64,000 bases of DNA from Pseudoalteromonas luteoviolacea (GTDB taxonomy: Bacteria > Pseudomonadota > Gammaproteobacteria > Enterobacterales > Alteromonadaceae): contig NZ_MAUJ01000001.1 of NCBI RefSeq assembly GCF_001696455.1, positions 1,240,001-1,304,000 of the forward strand. The letters are read 5' to 3'. Positions 7,546-17,181 of this stretch are shown one piece after another. The notes beneath the pieces were generated by a model that was not told the origin of the DNA, did not search any database, and saw nothing but the letters and a program-made list of their open reading frames with translations. Both the position numbers and the translations under genes were made by a program. The stretch's first letter is position 1; each line of letters starts with the position of its first letter.

Positions 7546-8502
7546 TTACCTAGCGACTATTGGCAGTAATACGTCAAGCAACGACTCAGCACTATCTTTA
7601 AAACCCTCAAACTCAGTTTTAGTCATTGGTGGTCCGGCTCCTTGGTCTTTATGGCCGTGTGAAGCCAGTTCAATACTTAATAATTTCACCAGCTCAATCA
7701 ACTCCGCAAGTACTTGCGCAACGTTAACAGAGTCACTTCCAATCCAGATTGTTGCTCCTTCAAGCTTTGCTAATTCTGTTGCTTTAGCGTGGAGAGTCCT
7801 CAATGATTCTATGTTTAGATTCTCATGTGCTTTTATATCAATTTGATTTTGACTGCCAAGGAGCAGGCCTTCCAATGCTGTTATTAGCGCTTTTTCACCA
7901 ACCACAGTTTTTAGTGCGCCCATGATTTTGTTTACTTGATTACCATCGATTTGATTAGTTTCATGAGTACCAATGGACGACTGTTTGATGTGAAATTGCT
8001 CTGTGCGCTCACGGGCCTGTACTTTGCTCGAATCACTAACTTGCGTGATTGAATCGTCAGTTTCTATTATCCAATTTCCATCGCGCCCTTGGATTTGTGC
8101 TCGAGAATTTTGTTTGAGGCCTACGTCAGTGTGCTTTTGCTCAGGTACCAGACTTTGCCATGGCAAAATACTGGTAATGATGGGAGCACTGTTTAAACCG
8201 TCGATGTATTGGATTAAACAAATCATGCCAGGCTTGGGCTCGTTAATTAGTCCTGTATCGCTTGCTTGGCCTGTTGCTAAAGTTACTTGCTCAAAGAGTG
8301 GTACGTTTAAGATCTCATAAGTATGTGGGTTTATGAGCTGAATATCTGCCGCTTTGTATGGTCTAAAAGGCGTGCTTATTTTGCTGCCATCTGTGGGTAA
8401 ATCATAAATGTTTTCGATTCGAGCAAGTTGCGGCAAATGTTTACGCTCGCCTAACTCTGGAAAGTAACGGAGTATTAAACGCTTAACAGCCTGTTTGACC
8501 AT
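7546..8502 (-). CDS. Baseplate spike protein (gpV-like)
   Basis: 318 residues. The N-terminal half has an OB-fold-like baseplate V/Gp5-type segment (PGMICLIQYIDG...PIITSILPW), followed by short repeats rich in D/N/Q/I (residues ~140-230) that would form a beta-prism needle. The C-terminal part is helical. It is the central spike that punctures the outer membrane when the sheath contracts. It is the last gene of the tail block and overlaps the upstream hub gene by 28 bases. Family placement rests on layout and position. Confidence 0.75.
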   Translation of the reverse strand: MVKQAVKRLILRYFPELGERKHLPQLARIENIYDLPTDGSKISTPFRPYKAADIQLINPHTYEILNVPLFEQVTLATGQASDTGLINEPKPGMICLIQYIDGLNSAPIITSILPWQSLVPEQKHTDVGLKQNSRAQIQGRDGNWIIETDDSITQVSDSSKVQARERTEQFHIKQSSIGTHETNQIDGNQVNKIMGALKTVVGEKALITALEGLLLGSQNQIDIKAHENLNIESLRTLHAKATELAKLEGATIWIGSDSVNVAQVLAELIELVKLLSIELASHGHKDQGAGPPMTKTEFEGFKDSAESLLDVLLPIVAR

Positions 8503-9173
8503 TGTAATTGCATCCTGTCGTTTTGTAGCGTCACTTCCTGAATGTAACGCCCATTGAGTTTTAACCCTGGTCTTAACTTGGGAATAGCTATCACTTCGCC
8601 AGTTGTTGAGCTATTGGCTTTTAGCGAATGTTCAGGGAAATCTTCGATTGTTGACCGAGCCCAACGACTATCTTGCCAGCCACCAACGTAAACTTTGCCG
8701 TCCGACCTTTGTTGGAAAATGTACTGTGGAATTTGCCAAACGCGACCTATTTGTCGAAGTGCCTCGACGCCTGTACCCGCGTGACAAAACATGGGGACTT
8801 TGATTTGCATGTAATCGGCTTCTGGCGTCACAAATTCAATGCTTTCGTCTAACTCATCTAACACTTGCGAGATAGTCGGGTGACGTAGTGAAAATGGCTT
8901 TGGATATACCAGTGCGCCTAACAATTCTCGACACGTTAAATACCAACGCCCGTTTGCAAAATGTTTTGACTCAATCACGCCCAAAAAATAGGGAGTCATA
9001 TTTGATACTTCATAGCCCAAATGTAATTCAATAAGTCCACTAGGCTCCACTTCTGTAACAACTTCAAAGCGGGCACGGCCTGCGCTATTCAAATCAAGTT
9101 GGACTTGCTTGTTGATGACTGTTGTTGCTGGAAAACCGTCAATATGTAGAGAGTCGAATAGACGTACATCCAT
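8475..9173 (-). CDS. Tail hub protein (gpD-like)
   Basis: 232 residues, similar in layout to the N-terminal barrel domains of P2 gpD/VgrG-type hub proteins (beta-rich, PYFLGVIESK..., GRYIQEVTLQND...). The hub joins the tail tube to the spike; together with the following spike gene it equals a split VgrG. It overlaps the spike gene by 28 bases and follows the 160-residue gene after one base. About 100 residues shorter than P2 gpD, so it may be a trimmed form; the function is inferred from pattern and neighbours. Confidence 0.65.
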   Translation of the reverse strand: MDVRLFDSLHIDGFPATTVINKQVQLDLNSAGRARFEVVTEVEPSGLIELHLGYEVSNMTPYFLGVIESKHFANGRWYLTCRELLGALVYPKPFSLRHPTISQVLDELDESIEFVTPEADYMQIKVPMFCHAGTGVEALRQIGRVWQIPQYIFQQRSDGKVYVGGWQDSRWARSTIEDFPEHSLKANSSTTGEVIAIPKLRPGLKLNGRYIQEVTLQNDRMQLQWSNRLLSV

Positions 9174-9174
9174 G

Positions 9175-9657
9175 TTACGGCCCGTCTATTTGGTCGAATT
9201 GCTGCTGTATTTGGGTCTGTGAATCAGTTGCTTGCTGCTCACTAGCTTGATTTGATGTTTCGTCTAGTTGCTGTTGTTCACGCTCTGATACTGAGCGCAC
9301 TTCTAGCAATTTGAATGAAATTTGCCAGCCTTTTGCGTCCTCTAGTTCAGTTGCTTTCACTTCACCACTGAACTTTGCTTTTCTGATTTTATACGCTTCA
9401 GCCAAATCACTGTTAATCGTATAGACTGTTCGTGCGCCGTTTTCGTCTAATGCTTTGGCTTTTGTGATGAGCGACGCTAGGTCATTACTATCAACAAATG
9501 CGATTTTTGCTTTGACGTTTAAGATACCCGGCTTTACACCATTGTCTGAACTGAGGGCATATGAACCAAAACCAGATAAATCGGAGCCCGCGAGCTTGAT
9601 GCCTGCGCTTACTTTTGTGTCGTAACCTGGTACTTGCCAACCATCAATTGCTATCAC
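9175..9657 (-). CDS. Baseplate component, K139-like tail block
   Basis: 160 residues. Residues 1-110 form a compact beta/alpha domain (IDGWQVPGYDTKVSAG at the start; a strand ending WQISFKLLEV), then a glutamine-rich tail (residues 118-160). The N-terminal pattern fits small baseplate proteins found between fibre and hub genes in vibriophage-like P2 relatives. It may link the tube end to the hub (inference). It overlaps the upstream gene by four bases, indicating translational coupling. Confidence 0.55.
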   Translation of the reverse strand: MIAIDGWQVPGYDTKVSAGIKLAGSDLSGFGSYALSSDNGVKPGILNVKAKIAFVDSNDLASLITKAKALDENGARTVYTINSDLAEAYKIRKAKFSGEVKATELEDAKGWQISFKLLEVRSVSEREQQQLDETSNQASEQQATDSQTQIQQQFDQIDGP

Positions 9658-10280
9658 AATACTTCCTTGATTTTGTTCAATTCGTCAATTTCGCCGACGA
9701 ATAAACACAGTGCCCAAAATTCTGAATCGTCGCCTACTTGTTCGACCTGGCGTGCTAGTGACTCAATGCTAGAACCTGTCAATAATTGTTTGTTAAGTCC
9801 TGTACTTTCAGGCGCGAATTGTTGACTCAACCGCTCGTCCCTTGACGTTTTTAGTTCAACTGTTTCGGTCAGTGCGTCATCAATAGATTTAACTAAACTT
9901 TGCCCTTGTTCATTTACTTTTGCCAGCCCCTCTGTGATTTGCTTTTGTTGTAAAGGCTTGAGACTTTGCAAGCTCTGTTCGCACCACTCAAGACTTTGGC
10001 CTTCATATACAACTAATTTATCCTGTTCAATTGTACTGAGACTTTGCGCGTATGACGCGCATGTTATCAACCCAGGAATCGGGCATACTTCATTTATCGT
10101 TTGAAGTTGCGATGCTAACATTAGTGAACGTGTGCTATTTGCACTCAATAGTAGTCCATTGAGTGATTTAGGGCTCTCATAGCGAGAGCTATCTCTCAAT
10201 GCGTTCGCGAGCGCTTTCGCGCCCGCTTGCATCTTGCATGGAGCTGCGGTTTCGTTAAAACAAACTGTTAATCTATACAT
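9654..10280 (-). CDS. Phage tail protein of unknown function
   Basis: 208 residues from ATG 10280 (MYRLTVCFNE); the start is chosen because it overlaps the previous stop by eight bases, and longer starts would overlap more. Mostly helical, with a C-terminal acidic helix ending DELNKIKEVL. It lies in the baseplate end of the tail operon. No confident family match by eye; related to proteins located in the same place in other Alteromonadales P2-like prophages is an inference from position only. Confidence 0.5.
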   Translation of the reverse strand: MYRLTVCFNETAAPCKMQAGAKALANALRDSSRYESPKSLNGLLLSANSTRSLMLASQLQTINEVCPIPGLITCASYAQSLSTIEQDKLVVYEGQSLEWCEQSLQSLKPLQQKQITEGLAKVNEQGQSLVKSIDDALTETVELKTSRDERLSQQFAPESTGLNKQLLTGSSIESLARQVEQVGDDSEFWALCLFVGEIDELNKIKEVL

Positions 10281-10479
10281 CGAATGGATATTTTTCTTTG
10301 ATTGCTGCAACCGCTTTTAGTGCTGCCGTTTGTGCAAGCGTGGCCCCCTCATGGTCCCCAGCTGCTTCTTTTCGAATCGCTTCCATAAACAATGGGTCAG
10401 ACTGTTTTATATATTCATTTAGTCTGTTTCTGCTCGTTACAGCTTTTTGTGTAGATGTGTGAATATCGAGTAGCTTCAT
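10273..10479 (-). CDS. Small phage tail-region protein
   Basis: 68 residues starting MKLLDIHTSTQKA at ATG 10479, chosen because a perfect AGGAGGTCAT ribosome binding site precedes it. Helical and charged, ending KYPFDV. It sits between the fibre gene and the 208-residue gene. Possible fibre-associated or tail-assembly factor; unknown family. Confidence 0.6.
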   Translation of the reverse strand: MKLLDIHTSTQKAVTSRNRLNEYIKQSDPLFMEAIRKEAAGDHEGATLAQTAALKAVAAIKEKYPFDV

Positions 10480-10487
10480 ATGACCTC

Positions 10488-11195
10488 CTAGATGATTGTT
10501 TGTGGATACCATTCTGCGGCGTTCTGAACATTTCCGGTGGTTATGAATGGTAATGCAACTAAAACAGACCCTGTTGCACTTTTGCGCAATGGATGCGGAT
10601 GAAAATAGTTGCCAAATCTGCCACTAACTTCACATAACCCATTGCCGAAATGCCATTTATTCAGTGTTGTACCCTCTCCCCAGTACCCAGTGATTTCACC
10701 AGACAATACTTTTACAAATGCTCCGTAAGTAAGTAATACTTGCTCAGGGTATGCGCCAGTGCCGCTTTTACTGTATGCTGGAAATGCTAACCAATTTGAG
10801 TTTGTTAATTGTGTCCACGATAATTTAATAATGTTAAAGCCTCGGTCATAATATTCATGAGCACGAAGCGACACACCAAGGTCGTCTTCCATACTTTGCA
10901 ATAATTGCAATTGTGCTGAGGTTCTCTCTTCTGGAGAACGTGGAATTGTTTCAAAAAGCTCTGCAGTGACATCGTCATGCATCATCAACCCTGTTGGTAA
11001 TTGTGTTGATGCATCTATCTCAAGAAATGGATTTTCAGATACGCAAATCCGAGGCAATTGACTCGACAATGAAGCAGCAGTATTTTGCAACTCAGCAATT
11101 GCATTCTGAAGCGTTTCATCAATCTGTGCGTGTTTGTTTTCAACAGTATTCGTTAGCGCGTCGCACGCATCTATTAAACGTCCTAAATCACTCAT
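10488..11195 (-). CDS. Tail fibre protein, distal part
   Basis: 235 residues. A helical N-terminus (coiled coil, about 1-45) is followed by a beta-rich domain with aromatic Gly-Trp content (SGEITGYWGEGTTLNKWHFG, GRFGNYFHPHPL) and a hydrophobic C-terminus, consistent with a receptor-binding fibre segment. It overlaps the DUF3751-like gene by eight bases, so the two probably form the fibre together. Such genes vary quickly between phages; the small size suggests a short fibre. No chaperone of the usual tfa family is obvious nearby. Confidence 0.6.
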   Translation of the reverse strand: MSDLGRLIDACDALTNTVENKHAQIDETLQNAIAELQNTAASLSSQLPRICVSENPFLEIDASTQLPTGLMMHDDVTAELFETIPRSPEERTSAQLQLLQSMEDDLGVSLRAHEYYDRGFNIIKLSWTQLTNSNWLAFPAYSKSGTGAYPEQVLLTYGAFVKVLSGEITGYWGEGTTLNKWHFGNGLCEVSGRFGNYFHPHPLRKSATGSVLVALPFITTGNVQNAAEWYPQTII

Positions 11196-11745
11196 AATTA
11201 AATCCCTTATAAATTTGTTTAACGGCTCTATTCATGTTGTTTATTTGAATGGTCGCTATAGTCAGTAATGTGCTGTCAATTCGGTCTATTTGCGGGCTAT
11301 AATCAAACATCCATGACTGTGCAGGTATCGTAATTCGAGAAAGTGCTGCGGCGGCTGCAAACTTGAGCACAAACGAGCGGTTATGCACATTGTTCACGCC
11401 TTTACGCTTTCGCTGCATGGGCAAGTAATCCACGGCCAAGAGCAAGCCAGCGTCTGTAACAAGCCCTATCCAGTTGTAATCGAAGTCCCCTACATCTTGC
11501 TCCAAAACCACAGCCCATGCCACAGTGTTTTCATCCACTCTGCCTTCAACATCGATGTTGCGGCGGTGTACGATTTGCAGTGACGGCGGCATACCTTCAT
11601 TGGGGTTTCGTGTCGCGTGTTCATTTAGATTGGGAATGTTAGCAAACACCATTTCGGTGACGTTTAAACCCTGATTGTTCAATGCACTTGTTGCTATGTG
11701 CGCCTTTCCTGCGTTGGTAATAATCCCTGTTATTATTTGGCTCAT
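11188..11745 (-). CDS. Tail-collar fibre N-terminal protein (gpH-like, DUF3751)
   Basis: 185 residues beginning MSQIITGIITNAGKAHIA, the standard start of P2 gpH/DUF3751 tail-collar proteins, with the conserved W..V....GDF.YNWIGL segment at about residues 85-105. This domain attaches the fibre to the baseplate. In P2 it is the N-terminus of a ~670-residue fibre; here only the attachment part is present and the receptor-binding part is in the next gene. It overlaps gpI by four bases. Confidence 0.8.
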   Translation of the reverse strand: MSQIITGIITNAGKAHIATSALNNQGLNVTEMVFANIPNLNEHATRNPNEGMPPSLQIVHRRNIDVEGRVDENTVAWAVVLEQDVGDFDYNWIGLVTDAGLLLAVDYLPMQRKRKGVNNVHNRSFVLKFAAAAALSRITIPAQSWMFDYSPQIDRIDSTLLTIATIQINNMNRAVKQIYKGFNYE

Positions 11746-12539
11746 AGTGTCGCCAGGCTTACGCCACCCTCCTTGCTGATAAATCCGTATTTCGGTTGTG
11801 CTTCGAAACTGTGCCGTACATTAAAATGAGTTGGTAAAAGCAATGTAGTTACAACACGGTTATCTAGCCCTAAAAAACAATTTAAGCGCTCAATATTGAG
11901 TGAGTGATTCACATCATGCTTTAACGGTAATAAAGGCGCTACGCTTGATTCATTTTGTAGAGATATAAAACCATGGCTGTATTGCTGTGTTGCTTGATTG
12001 TTAGCTTGCAAATGCAATGCATGCTGTACGTGACAGTTGTCCCATTGCACATGTGTTCCACCTAGTGATAGCGACACTTCCGCTTTATTGTGTACAGTCA
12101 ATTCATAGCGTCTGCATGTACGCCCATAGAGCTGTATTAGCTCTGGTAATAAATTGTTGTTATTAGCCAACGCATTGTCTGTTAAATCAATGGCAATAAT
12201 GTCCCAATCTCTGCCGTCTAATCGTTCACTTACTTTGAGTACTTCAATGCCAAGGCGCGCAAAAATGTCTTTAATGCACGCAAACTCGCCCGCGTTTATT
12301 GTATTTACGAGCGCATGTTGAACGCGACTCCTATAGAGCTCTAAAGGCTCATCATGCAATCGGTCAGTTAAACGCTCCCAAGCCAAAAAGCTCAAAATAG
12401 GTTCTTCATTCTGCTGTTCATCTTTTTGATTCACTGCCCACATGACAAATTCACTGGTTTTATTCCAGTAACCAGTAGCAGCTTTTACTAATTTTTCGGC
12501 ATAGCCTTTGTTTAGCCAAGTTGCAATTTGATTAGCCAC
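11742..12539 (-). CDS. Baseplate protein gpI-like
   Basis: 265 residues. The N-terminal half (LLSFLAWERLTD-type pattern, here PILSFLAWERLTDRL, then YRSRVQHA) matches the phage tail protein I family, which with gpJ forms the baseplate wedge. The C-terminal half is beta-rich and specific to this group. It is located between gpJ and gpH with eight- and four-base overlaps, the same order as in P2. Confidence 0.75.
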   Translation of the reverse strand: MANQIATWLNKGYAEKLVKAATGYWNKTSEFVMWAVNQKDEQQNEEPILSFLAWERLTDRLHDEPLELYRSRVQHALVNTINAGEFACIKDIFARLGIEVLKVSERLDGRDWDIIAIDLTDNALANNNNLLPELIQLYGRTCRRYELTVHNKAEVSLSLGGTHVQWDNCHVQHALHLQANNQATQQYSHGFISLQNESSVAPLLPLKHDVNHSLNIERLNCFLGLDNRVVTTLLLPTHFNVRHSFEAQPKYGFISKEGGVSLATL

Positions 12540-13668
12540 GGTTCACCTCCAAGCTCCCCAACACTGGCAACCAATTTTGAGGGTGAATGTCATCAATGTT
12601 GATACGAATTGATTTGAGCTGTTCAAACTCTTCGTGCAACTCGCTGATCAACTGACTGATTGAGAACACCGAATTATGCGTAACACGTGTTGGCTTGTAC
12701 GCCGCGTTTTTTCGAAATGCAGACTCTATAAAACTGGTTATCTGAGAGTGAATATCACTGTCAGTATGCAGTGTATAAACAACAGATACATTGAGTGTTT
12801 GCGTTGGCATTGCATATACAACCACATCATCACCAAGCCCATGATGACCATTATCGCGAATATGGCGGTTGATTGTTTCTAGTAATGCACTTGGTACCGT
12901 GCCAACATCTAAATAAATATACACATTTGCGGTACCTGGTCCGCGTGGCCCGTTTGTTTCTATCTCAATGTTATCAATGGGCACATGGAATCCCGCGATG
13001 ATTTGTCTGTAAACATCGTTGGTGTGCCAGCGTGCAGCGGTACCAAAAACGTTTCGAATACGTTCCCGGTAACTCTCGGTGTCTTCTTCGTCATCACCTG
13101 GTAGTAAAAGCCAATCGTCAGAATTCGTCACTGTAACCCCGTCTTGCGGCTCTAAAAAATAGCGATAGGAATTCGCGGGTAGATTGAACGCCGCCCCTAC
13201 TTCTATAGCCTCTGCTAATGCACTAACGGCACTAACTCCTTCATTAAAATTAACGTCTTGCAATAATGTTAGTTCGTAGGATTCTGAGCCAATCACGTCC
13301 GTTGTGATTACAGTGCCAGCAACGACAGAGCTTTCACCCTCGCTGTTTTGGCGTGAAAAAGTCAGTAATCCACGTGCTTTCAAGCCAGTTTGAATAAACA
13401 CATTTCGACTTGGGCCGTGTTTTTCAATTAATGCGTCGCGACTTGCGGTCATGATAAATAGATCTGGCATTACCGTTTGGGCAATCCAATTAAACAGCTT
13501 CACAACGGGTTTTGTGATCAAGGCTTCAATAGTTCGCCAGAACGGACCAAATGGAGAGTCATTCGCCACAGAAATATTCTGGCTTTTGAGTTCTTCACGC
13601 CATTGATCTGCGGCTTTGTCTTCTGTCAGTGGTAAACCCGCTTTTTCCATAAGAGCTTTAAATTTCAT
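12532..13668 (-). CDS. Baseplate wedge protein gpJ-like
   Basis: 378 residues from ATG 13668 (GGGGGCT upstream; the longer form would need TTG). It has the baseplate J motifs: a conserved acidic-Arg stretch (GDDEEDTESYRERI.N) at about residue 190 and a NGPRGPGTANVYI-type segment at about 230. gpJ forms the wedge that opens on contact and triggers sheath contraction. It is flanked by gpI and DUF2590 genes with overlaps of 8 and 11 bases. Confidence 0.85.
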   Translation of the reverse strand: MKFKALMEKAGLPLTEDKAADQWREELKSQNISVANDSPFGPFWRTIEALITKPVVKLFNWIAQTVMPDLFIMTASRDALIEKHGPSRNVFIQTGLKARGLLTFSRQNSEGESSVVAGTVITTDVIGSESYELTLLQDVNFNEGVSAVSALAEAIEVGAAFNLPANSYRYFLEPQDGVTVTNSDDWLLLPGDDEEDTESYRERIRNVFGTAARWHTNDVYRQIIAGFHVPIDNIEIETNGPRGPGTANVYIYLDVGTVPSALLETINRHIRDNGHHGLGDDVVVYAMPTQTLNVSVVYTLHTDSDIHSQITSFIESAFRKNAAYKPTRVTHNSVFSISQLISELHEEFEQLKSIRINIDDIHPQNWLPVLGSLEVNRG

Positions 13669-13987
13669 GATAGCCCCCGTACTGTCTGGTTTTTGCGTCA
13701 ATTGATAGTCCGTTATCGTTTTTTATTATATTGATTGAGCCAGGTTTAAGCCTGTCGTCTTGTTCAATAAGCAATTCAAGCTCGGTCAGAATTGGCTTAA
13801 TACCGTTTTCATTGCGCAGCCCAACAAGCTTTACAAGCAAACCACTTTCTAAAATGCGGTGCTTAATGTCTTGTGCTATTACGTCTGCTTTTTGCAGTGT
13901 TGCAGGACTCAGGGAGTCATTGAGCACAAAGTCCCCATCGACAACGTTTAAATCTATATGCAACTGGATATCGTCAAATGTCATCAT
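13658..13987 (-). CDS. DUF2590 phage protein
   Basis: 109 residues, N-terminal DIQLHIDLNVVDGDFVLND, then AQDIKHRILESGLLVKLVG and E..IEQDDRLKPGSI. This agrees with DUF2590, a small protein found between tape measure and gpJ in K139-type contractile-tail phages; it resembles gp25/gpW-type wedge proteins in size and position, so a baseplate role is likely. It overlaps the tape-measure stop (ATGA). Confidence 0.75.
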   Translation of the reverse strand: MMTFDDIQLHIDLNVVDGDFVLNDSLSPATLQKADVIAQDIKHRILESGLLVKLVGLRNENGIKPILTELELLIEQDDRLKPGSINIIKNDNGLSIDAKTRQYGGYHEI

Positions 13988-16721
13988 GATGCTAACTCCA
14001 TTACATCTTCGAACGTGCGGGCCATGTCATCTGTTTTTACCGTTAAGCTTTCGATGTGCACGTTCTTAGAGTTGTCACTGCTTGCATTGCTGGTATTGAT
14101 ATTGTTTGTTTTAGCAAGCTGCTGTAAAAATGCAGAGCGCTTTGGCTTGGCCACATAGGTGCTGTTTAGCTCGATTTGCTCTTGCTCTAATGACTGAGCA
14201 CTTTGTTCAAGAACCTGGCTTTGGGCATTGTTGGTAATTGCGTGATCTAAATAAGCCAATTGCGTATTTTGCGTTAAAGCTTGTTCTGCTCCCACTGCAT
14301 GATGATTACTATTAGCTATATTATGATTAGCTAGAACTTGTGCATTTAGCGGTATCACGCTGCTTGAAAGCGCTTGGTTTACTTCACTAACTTTTGAAAT
14401 TGGTGTGTTAGTAAAATTCGCAGTCTGTGGTTGATCTACCGCTGCAAAGTTTTGTTGAGTACGGCTTGTATTGTTAGATACTTGAGCATTTGAAAGTGCC
14501 ACAACATTACTAGGTAAAACAATAGTCGATTGCGAATACAAAGCACCATTTTGAGTTTGTTCAAGCACTCGATTAGTTACGCTATTACCCGTTTGCAAGC
14601 TTGAGAACTGCACAACATTGTTTGATTGTGCCTGATCTAAACTTTGCGATGAGTGACTTTGAACTTGCGGCATAACAGAGTTTATATGTGTTGCGCTTTC
14701 TAACGATTGCACTGCTGAGCTTGGCTGCTGGCTAATTTTCTGCACTTCTTCATCATCACTGAAAAAGTCAATCACCATATTTAAAACGCCATTATCTGCA
14801 ACTGATTTCAAAAAGCCGGTGACACTTGCGGTTATATCCCCAAAAAAATTAAAGAACGTTTTGATTGTAGAGAAAACTCCCTCAAATACTCCTGAAATGA
14901 TTTTTCCAATTCGAGAAAATACCGCTGAGATAGGCTCATACACAGCCATAAATGCCGAAGTTATAGAACCTGTCACTGTACCGACCAACTCGCCAATAAA
15001 GCTAAATGCAGGGGCTACAAAATCATAAATCGCAGAACCAATGGACTTAACGAGATACCATATGATTTGCAGTGGCAAAGTGATTAAATCAAAAGCTACG
15101 CGCATACCCTGCCAAAGCATTGAGTTGTCTGCCCAATCACTAAAAGCTGCTGATATTTCATCGAAGTAATATACAAGCGCAGATACGGCTGCGATTGCAG
15201 CAACGACCCCTACGACAATCCACGTTATCGGATTAGCAAACAATGCGGCAGAAAACGCCCAAGCTGCGGTGGCTGCGGCTCCCAGTTTTGCAGTGACTAA
15301 ACTCAAAACGCCAACAACCCCCATACTTTGTAAACGGCTCAGCATACCGCCTGCAAACAATAGAGCATTGCCATAGTTTGCTGCTGCAAAGCTGGCGGCT
15401 TTCATAGCTGCGGTTTGTATTACTAATGCACCCGACCACGCTTTAGACCAGATACTTGCAATCTTGGTTGCTTGCGCACCTTGTAGCATAGCCAAACGGT
15501 ACAAACCCACTAAGGCATTGAAAGTGCCCATTACTATGGTTACACCAACTAAGGCGACAGCAAACGTCCCTATAACACCACTCAATATGGGAAACTCTTG
15601 AGTGAGCCAAACAACTCCTTGTAGTAATGTAGCGAGTAGGTCCACAATTGGCTCAATGATTGGTAAAACGGCTTGACCCATGCTTACCAATGCTGCATTA
15701 AGTGAGCCGCCGAATCTATCCCATGCGCTACCCATGGCGTCGGCCATTTCAACAGCCACCCCCATATTAGAAATATTACCTAATTGGTTTATGTTGTTTT
15801 CAAGCTGATCAACTTGGGGCATAAGCTGTTTAATCAGTGCCACAGCTTCTTTGGTACCAACGCTTTTTGCAGTGCGTCACTTTCTGCAACGGTGTCAATG
15901 ATCCCAAACTTTTCATGTATTCGGTCCATCACTTCAACCATTGGCAGCATACGCCCTTGTGCGTCAGTGAGTTGAATACCAAGCTTTTGCTGTGCTTTAC
16001 CAACTCCACCAAGGAATGCGCGGTATTTGGTACCCGCTTCACTGCCAGACATGGTGGCTTGCAACTGACCAAGTACCGCCATGGACTCGTTCATTGTTAT
16101 GCCGTGGGAATTAGCCTCTGCACCCAACGTGCTGAAAGCTCCCGCCATTTCAGAACCCGTAGTTTTGAACATACGAACTGACGCGGCGGTTTGCCCTGTT
16201 AGCATTTGTATCCACTCAGATTTACCAACTTCTTTGGCTGTGTCTTGGTAAATACCATACATGGTACCGAAATAATCGGTGGTGGTCGCCGCGTCACTTT
16301 TTGTGCCTTTGGCAAGAATGGCGGATGACTCGGTAAACTGAGCAAGCTCATTACCAGTAAGGCCACTGATGGCAGATTGGATGTCGTAAGAACTGCGAAT
16401 AACAGCAGCAGTATTACCGCCGTAATTACTTACAAAATTAATTGCGGTGTTATTAAGTTGTGTCAGAGCCTGGTTAGACACATCAAGCGATTGCACCTCG
16501 CCCAAAGCGGCTTGTGCTTCAATGGCAGGATTGAGCGAGCCAACTAACATCATGGCCCCACCCGCTGCACTCATTAGTCCGCCTGATAACTGTTCCTTGG
16601 CGCTGGCTGTTTGTTCGCTCAGTTGATTTATTTTAGCCATGATCTTATTCACAGGCCCAGTGACTTTATCAATCAGGCCTATTGAATATTGCAACTTGTC
16701 CATTTTACTGAGTGAACTCAT
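13984..16721 (-). pseudogene. Tail tape-measure protein gpT-like, reading frame interrupted
   Basis: Starts at ATG 16721 (MSSLSKMDKLQ). The first part ends in another frame at 15834 (...LQKALVPKKLWH); the second part continues from about 15860 to 13984. Adding one base near 15859 would restore LQKAFGTKEAVALIKQ and join the parts into about 910 residues, a normal tape-measure length. Residues ~1-290 hold the conserved tape-measure region; the second part has several hydrophobic helices and a Gln/Asn-rich stretch. The protein sets tail length inside the tube. Either a true frameshift (defective phage) or a sequence error. Confidence 0.8.
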
Positions 16722-16726
16722 GTGTT

Positions 16727-16921
16727 TTACTCTTCGCCGTTTAGTGCCATGCAAATACCGTTGTTTACTGCAACGGTTAGCAACTCCTGTTGCTGAGTTT
16801 CAATAAAGAGCGCTTGTGCCAAGGTTTCACCTGATATTGGCAAATTACCAAAGTGTTTGGCGTGATATGCAAATAACTGGTCTAAGCGATTTTGCTTTAT
16901 TCGCTTGGCTCGCTCTTCGAT
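16727..16921 (-). CDS. gpE' extension, made by -1 frameshift from gpE
   Basis: A 64-codon open frame without its own start lies in the -1 frame behind gpE. It begins at the slippery run A AAA AAA (16921-16927 on the complementary strand), reads IEERAKRIKQNRLDQ..., and ends NGEE. In P2 the E+E' fusion is made by the same mechanism and acts as tail assembly chaperone together with E. Located directly upstream of the tape-measure gene, as in all long-tailed phages. Confidence 0.8.
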   Translation of the reverse strand: MEERAKRIKQNRLDQLFAYHAKHFGNLPISGETLAQALFIETQQQELLTVAVNNGICMALNGEE

Positions 16922-17181
16922 TTTTTTACTGAGAAGTTAAACTCTGGTGTGTAGTCTTCAATCACTGTGCCGACCATGTGCAACGCTGCACCTGGTTGCT
17001 GTAACAGTGCCTTGAGCTCTTTTTTCTGAGCATCATCAACCGTGGCTAATAAAAAGTTAGTTGCTGGTTGAATTTTATTGGTCGGTGTCGTGCTGTTTAG
17101 ATATTTGTTGTAAGCCTGACCCGTAACATTAAACGTGAACTCTTGTTCATCGGTATCAATGACAATTTGCTTATTCTGCAT
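16897..17181 (-). CDS. Tail assembly chaperone gpE-like
   Basis: 94 residues from ATG 17181 (MQNKQIVID), with AAGGAAA directly upstream; longer starts would run through the preceding gene. The N-terminal half is beta-rich (EFTFNVTGQAYNKYL) and the end is helical and basic. It overlaps the previous stop by 11 bases. The shift site AAAAAAA sits 28 bases before the stop, so a fraction of ribosomes should make the E-E' fusion, which binds the tape measure during tail assembly. Confidence 0.8.
   Translation of the reverse strand: MQNKQIVIDTDEQEFTFNVTGQAYNKYLNSTTPTNKIQPATNFLLATVDDAQKKELKALLQQPGAALHMVGTVIEDYTPEFNFSVKKSKSEPSE

Noticed and set aside
8003..8320. Plus-strand open frames within the tail block
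   Set aside because: They lie antisense to well-supported tail genes and have no family pattern or ribosome site.
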